A DNA stretch of 36,914 nucleotides, taken from positions 1-36,914 of the forward strand of contig DXZT01000049.1 in the NCBI GenBank assembly GCA_019419545.1, read 5' to 3'. The notes beneath the pieces are model-generated. The model did not search any database. It was not told where the DNA came from and saw only the letters and a list, made by a program, of their open reading frames with translations. How positions within the stretch are numbered: the first letter of the stretch is position 1; each line of letters begins with the position of its first letter. The translations under genes and the position numbers were made by a program. Positions 33,469-36,914 of this stretch are shown in pieces. Origin of the DNA: Collinsella sp. (lineage in GTDB: Bacteria > Actinomycetota > Coriobacteriia > Coriobacteriales > Coriobacteriaceae).

Positions 33469-34290
33469 CTACATCCCCTTGCGCAGGTCGCACACGCCGG
33501 CTGCCGCCATCTCGCGCAGCAGCGTCTCGCGGTCGCGCGTCACAATCAGATCCAGCGGGAAGTGAATCTCATCGAGCATCTTACGCGCCTGGTCGAGCTT
33601 GCCAATTGCCATACCAATGTGCGCGTCGGTCGAGACGCCAATCCCCACGCCCAGTTCGGCACAGCGCTCGGCAATCTTGCGGCACACGCCCCAATGCTCG
33701 GCATCGGTACCATGCTCAAGACTATGGTTGTTAATCTCGATAATCTTGTGCTTGGCCTTGGCCGCCAACAACACCTCATCGATATCAAACGGAACGCCCG
33801 AGCGACCTGCGTGGCCCAGCATGAACACCTTGGGGTGCTCCAGGGCATTGATATACATCTCGGTCGCCTGGGCCAGCGTAGCACCTTCGGCAATCTGCGG
33901 ATTATGCACGCTTGCAACCAAATAATCCAGATTACGCGTAACCAAATCGAACAGCGAATGCTGACGGCTGTACGAATCGCCGGCGATATCGAGCGTGACA
34001 GGAGTGTCCTCGCCAAACAGGCTTCCGTCCAGCGAAACGATATCGGCCTCGGCACCACGCAGCACCAGCACGCCGCTCCAAATGCGCGGCCAGATATCCT
34101 GGTTGATAAAGAACTGGTAACTGCGCAGGTCATTGGGGCAAGCCGTAACCATAGAGCTCAAATGGTCGGCAGATCCGAGTACCTGCAGGCCACGCTCTGC
34201 CGCCCAGTACACATTCTCCTCAATGGTCGAATATGCATGCGCAGAGAACATCGTATGGGTATGAATGTCACAAGAAAGCAGGTAGGGCAT
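33469..34290 (-). CDS. PHP-domain phosphoesterase (YcdX-like)
   Basis: The product is 273 aa. Metal-binding DIHTHTMFSAHAYSTIEEN (8-26; H9, H11) and later SADHLS, LGHAG and STDAHIG fit the PHP family with a trinuclear Zn/Mn site. YcdX-like enzymes are phosphatases or phosphoesterases of unknown natural substrate; the HisJ histidinol phosphatase group is related. ATG 34290 follows AGGAG. No histidine genes are nearby. Confidence 0.92.
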   Translation of the reverse strand: MPYLLSCDIHTHTMFSAHAYSTIEENVYWAAERGLQVLGSADHLSSMVTACPNDLRSYQFFINQDIWPRIWSGVLVLRGAEADIVSLDGSLFGEDTPVTLDIAGDSYSRQHSLFDLVTRNLDYLVASVHNPQIAEGATLAQATEMYINALEHPKVFMLGHAGRSGVPFDIDEVLLAAKAKHKIIEINNHSLEHGTDAEHWGVCRKIAERCAELGVGIGVSTDAHIGMAIGKLDQARKMLDEIHFPLDLIVTRDRETLLREMAAAGVCDLRKGM

Positions 34291-34327
34291 CAGGTCTCCT
34301 TATCTGGCACGGCCGTCGCTTATATTC

Positions 34328-34356
34328 ATTGTACGCATAGCCTTCGATAGTCGTAA
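34328..34356 (-). promoter_or_regulatory. Promoter of the PHP gene
   Basis: On the minus strand TTACGA and TACAAT are 17 bases apart (34356-34351 and 34333-34328), about 40 bases before the ATG. Confidence 0.5.
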
Positions 34357-34390
34357 AACCACTCCATCCCAAAGACACAACGTCCATGAC

Positions 34391-34421
34391 AACGGGGTTC
34401 GGCTTAACACCAAACCCCGTT
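34391..34421 (-). terminator. Possible terminator of the aminotransferase gene
   Basis: Nine-base arms AACGGGGTT/AACCCCGTT (34391-34399, 34413-34421), 35 bases past the stop on the minus strand. The T-run is short. Confidence 0.5.
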
Positions 34422-34455
34422 TCACGTAAACCATTGTAGGCAGAGCGCTTTACTT

Positions 34456-35640
34456 TTAACGATACTCGTCCGCCAACTGCTTCCAAGCAGGTAGCGAATT
34501 GACAATCGTTTCGTAACTCACGCAATAGCCCAGGCGGAACCAACCCGGCATACCAAAGCTGTCCGAGGGAACCGCAAGCAACTCATACTTCTTTGCGCGC
34601 TCGCAAAACGCATTCGCATCGGGCTCGAGCGCCTTCACCCACAGGTAGAAAGCGCCGTCCGGCTCAACGTAGGTGTAGCCGTACTCCGCCAATGCGTCGG
34701 TGAGCGCCGTGCGGTTGCGGACATAGGCATCGATATCGCTCGGCTCATCGATACAATCGATGATCACGCGCTGGAAGAGTGCCGGTGCGCATACAAAACC
34801 CAGCGTACGGGCAGCACCCGCAACAGCCGGCATCAGACGGGCGGCCTGCGGATTGGTGTTGGGAACCAAGATCCACCCCACGCGCTCACCCGGCAGCGAC
34901 AGCGACTTGGAATACGAGTAGCACACGATGGTGTGCTCGTAAATCGAGGGCACCCAAGGCACCTCGGCACCGTACACGATTTCGCGGTACGGCTCATCCG
35001 AGACGAGCATAATCGGATTCTCGGGATCGCGCTGAGCGTTGGCCTCGCGCAGAACGTTGGCCAGTCGCGTCAGCGTGTCGCATGTATATACGGCACCGGT
35101 CGGATTGTTGGGAGAGTCGATGATGACGGCCGCCGTCTTATCGCTGATCGCCTTGAGCACGTTGTCCACGCTCAGCTGGAACGTATCTTCATCGGCGAAC
35201 GCCTCAACACACGTACAGCCGGCCTTCTCAATCCAAACGCGATACTCCGGAAAGTACGGGGCGATAACAATAACCTCGTCGCCCGGATTCGTAACGGCGT
35301 TGAGCGTGCAGGTGAGCGAAGCCGCGGCACCCACCGTCATAAAGACGTCCTTACCCTCATAGTTCGTTCCAAAGCGGCGGTTGAGCGATTCGGCGACGGC
35401 TGCTCGACATTGCGGCAGGCCCGGAGCGGGGGTGTAGCCGTGCAACTGGTCGCTCGGCAGCCCCAAGGCCTTCTTAATGGACTCCGCCACGGCAGCTGGC
35501 GCCGGAACACTCGGGTTGCCCAGCGAAAAATCGAATACGTTCTCCGCACCGATCTGCGCCTTGCGCTCAAGGCCATAGCTAAAAATCTCACGGATGATGG
35601 AGCTTTCCGCACCGCGAGCATACATAGTTTCGTTGATCAT
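34456..35640 (-). CDS. Class I PLP-dependent aminotransferase
   Basis: The product is 394 aa, fold type I. Substrate-side motif FSLGNPSVPAP, cofactor contacts AAASL, DSPNNPTG and SDEPYRE, and Schiff-base lysine in SYSKSLSLPGERVGW; a C-terminal Arg for the substrate carboxylate is in WFRLGYC. It is close to aspartate/aromatic aminotransferase-type enzymes, but the amino donor cannot be assigned. ATG 35640 follows AAGGGGAA. A possible upstream TACAAT lies in the leader. Confidence 0.93.
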   Translation of the reverse strand: MINETMYARGAESSIIREIFSYGLERKAQIGAENVFDFSLGNPSVPAPAAVAESIKKALGLPSDQLHGYTPAPGLPQCRAAVAESLNRRFGTNYEGKDVFMTVGAAASLTCTLNAVTNPGDEVIVIAPYFPEYRVWIEKAGCTCVEAFADEDTFQLSVDNVLKAISDKTAAVIIDSPNNPTGAVYTCDTLTRLANVLREANAQRDPENPIMLVSDEPYREIVYGAEVPWVPSIYEHTIVCYSYSKSLSLPGERVGWILVPNTNPQAARLMPAVAGAARTLGFVCAPALFQRVIIDCIDEPSDIDAYVRNRTALTDALAEYGYTYVEPDGAFYLWVKALEPDANAFCERAKKYELLAVPSDSFGMPGWFRLGYCVSYETIVNSLPAWKQLADEYR

Positions 35641-35704
35641 CTGTTCCCCTTTCGCATAGGCGCTATTGTACGCTTTAGCCGAGCAAAGTGCCGCAGCAAT
35701 GTTG

Positions 35705-35723
35705 ATTGGGGACAGACTTAAAT
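35705..35723 (+). repeat. GGGGACAGACTTAAAT repeat-like sequence flanking the IS
   Basis: ATTGGGGACAGACTTAAAT ends exactly where the IS150-like left end begins. The GGGACAG core and TTAA tail resemble the other repeats here, so the IS may have landed in one. Confidence 0.35.
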
Positions 35724-35784
35724 TGAACTGCATCCCATTTCTTGGACTTTGAAATTAAGGTTCGAGAAAAGGGAGGCATCGGAA

Positions 35785-36375
35785 ATGCCCCGCAGGAAGA
35801 AGGCAAGATACGGTCGCGAGATGAGGGCACGCGCCGCCGACCTGTTCGAGGCCGGCCTCGGCTTCGAACTCGCGGCCAAGAGGCTCGACGTTCCCGCCCC
35901 GGCGGTGAGAAAATGGCTCTACGCGTACCGGGCAACCGGGAGGAAGGGGCTGATCGGGATGGGCGAGAGCCGCAGGACCTACGACATGGAGACCAAGCTC
36001 GCCGTCGCGAGGGCCGTCGTGGACGAGGGGATGCCGCGGTCGGAGGCGATGGCCCGCTTCGGCATCGCCGCCGCCACATCGCTCGACCGCTGGTGCAGGC
36101 TGTACCGCGAGGGCGGGCCGGAGGCGCTCGAGCCGGGACGCCGCGGCAGGCCGGAGGGCCCCGGGGGGCGGACGCGCGAGCGGGAGCTCGAGGAGCGCGT
36201 GCGCAAACTCGAGGCCCAGGTGGCGTATCTAAAAAAATCGATAGCCCTGAAAGCGGAGAAGAGCTCTCAAACTGGGAGAAAGCCCAGGTCGCAGCCTCCC
36301 TTTCAGGGCACCACCGCCTATGCGACCTGCTCGCGGCCGCGCGGCTCGCGCCGTCGAGCTACCACTATGCCGTAG
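35785..36375 (+). CDS. IS3-family OrfA (DNA-binding protein)
   Basis: About 196 aa from the ATG at 35785, with GGGAGG 8 bases upstream. Two helix-turn-helix segments (about 8-50 and 65-110) and a basic leucine-zipper-like helix (RERELEERVRKLEAQVAYLKK, about 135-155) fit IS150 OrfA. It binds the IS ends and, by frameshifting, becomes the N-terminus of the OrfAB transposase. Earlier in-frame TTG starts are unlikely. Confidence 0.88.
   Translation: MPRRKKARYGREMRARAADLFEAGLGFELAAKRLDVPAPAVRKWLYAYRATGRKGLIGMGESRRTYDMETKLAVARAVVDEGMPRSEAMARFGIAAATSLDRWCRLYREGGPEALEPGRRGRPEGPGGRTRERELEERVRKLEAQVAYLKKSIALKAEKSSQTGRKPRSQPPFQGTTAYATCSRPRGSRRRATTMP
36231..36237 (+). other. Programmed -1 frameshift site (A-AAA-AAA)
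   Basis: Seven A's set in phase with OrfA, so slipping back one base joins OrfA to the OrfB frame. This is the standard way IS3 elements make OrfAB. Confidence 0.8.
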
Positions 36376-36866
36376 CGCACCCGCCGAGAGCGACCCGGCC
36401 AGAGCTCCGGGAGGCCGTGCGCGAGATCTTCTCGAGGACGGCGAACGGGTGCGGCCACCGCCAGATAGCGATGTGCCTGAGGGCCGAGCTGGGCGCGAGG
36501 ATAGCGGACAAGACGGTCCTCAAGATGATGCGGGAGCTCGGCATCCGCTGCGGCATCCGCCGGGAGACCGACTACCATCGCTACAACTCCTACCGCGGTC
36601 CGGTCGGCGAGAGGTTCGACAACCTGATAGCGCGTGACTTTCGCGCGGGCGCCCCGTGGGAGAAGCTCGGGACCGACGTCACGGAATTCAGGCAGCCCTG
36701 GGGCAAGGCGTACTTCGCCCCGGTCTACGACTTCTGCACGAAGGAGATCGTCTCCTGGTCGGTGTCGACGAGCCCGGACATGGCCCAGCAGGAGGAGGTG
36801 CTCAGGCGCCTGTTCGCGAGGATGCCGGCCGGGGCCTCGCCGATCGTCCACAGCGACATGTGTTAG
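36237..36866 (+). pseudogene. IS3-family OrfB integrase, truncated
   Basis: The frame carries HTH_21-like YAVAHPPRATRPELREAVREIF, GHRQIAMCLRA, the first catalytic Asp in GTDVTEF and the second in HSDM. The gene then stops (C, TAG) instead of continuing through QY and the catalytic Glu. It therefore lacks the third residue of DDE and about 60-70 residues, so it is probably inactive. Confidence 0.85.
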
Positions 36867-36914
36867 CGCTACTGTAAAAACAACCATTTTGACCAACGCT
36901 CAACAACCAATCAT
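36861..36914. other. Unknown AT-rich sequence after the IS break
   Basis: TGTTAGCGCTACTGTAAA begins directly at the OrfB break and is lower in GC. The TG start may be the end of another inserted element. Too short to identify; the window ends here. Confidence 0.3.

Larger units (their letters stand above)
35724..36860 (+). mobile_element. IS3-family (IS150-like) insertion sequence, truncated at the right
   Basis: The left end TGAACTGCATCCCATTTCTTG at 35724 resembles the IS150 terminal repeat (TGTACTGCACCCATTTTGTT). OrfA, an A7 slippery site and OrfB follow in the usual IS3 order. OrfB is cut after its second Asp, and unrelated-looking sequence starts at 36861. The right end was not found. 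Confidence 0.75.

Noticed and set aside
32045..33493. Long open frame antisense to the methyltransferase
   Set aside because: Shadow of the methyltransferase; amino-acid composition not protein-like and no domain.

Overview
The window looks like chromosomal DNA from a Coriobacteriia member, most likely a Collinsella-like gut actinobacterium. This is inferred from high GC, densely packed genes with strong AGGAGG-type ribosome binding sites, the protein set (EF-G-like GTPase, LarE-type sulfur transferase, heterodimeric ABC exporter, YeiH exporter, sortase-anchored surface protein) and very frequent short GC-rich inverted repeats between genes. No search was run, so the genus is a judgement.

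Layout. 1-3.6 kb: the C-terminal end of a sortase-anchored coiled-coil protein, the SRP RNA gene, two inverted-repeat elements, a TadA-glycerate kinase fusion and tRNA-Ser(UGA). 3.6-8.5 kb: TetR regulator, LemA, ilvE, DedA and cysE. 8.5-12.8 kb: a MarR-ABC-ABC drug-exporter operon with an apparent autoregulatory operator. 12.9-16 kb: small hypothetical proteins, a nitroreductase and an ATPase-dead relative of sigma-54 activators. 16-18.2 kb: YeiH-type exporter divergent from a FadR-type GntR regulator. 18.2-21.6 kb: glmS with a GntR-type palindromic operator, divergent from a LacI regulator. 21.7-26.8 kb: a DUF4143-type ATPase behind an AT-rich palindrome, two duplicated HAD phosphatases flanking a LarE-like gene, and a secreted or surface nuclease. 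26.9-29 kb: an EF-G-like GTPase with a non-standard G4 motif. 29.3-31.7 kb: a polar amino-acid ABC transporter operon. 31.9-35.6 kb: RlmD-type rRNA methyltransferase, PHP phosphoesterase and a class I aminotransferase. 35.7 kb to the end: an IS3-family (IS150-like) element with a programmed frameshift site, broken inside its transposase.

Links between genes. ilvE and the amino-acid transporter share a CTTTA-N6-TAAAG operator, which suggests one amino-acid regulon. tadA next to the SRP RNA and tRNA-Ser matches a gene order known from other Gram-positive bacteria. Intergenic space holds several repeat families whose arms contain a GGGAC(A/G)G-like core, resembling REP/REPIN elements moved in trans. 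There is no CRISPR array, prophage or obvious defence island.
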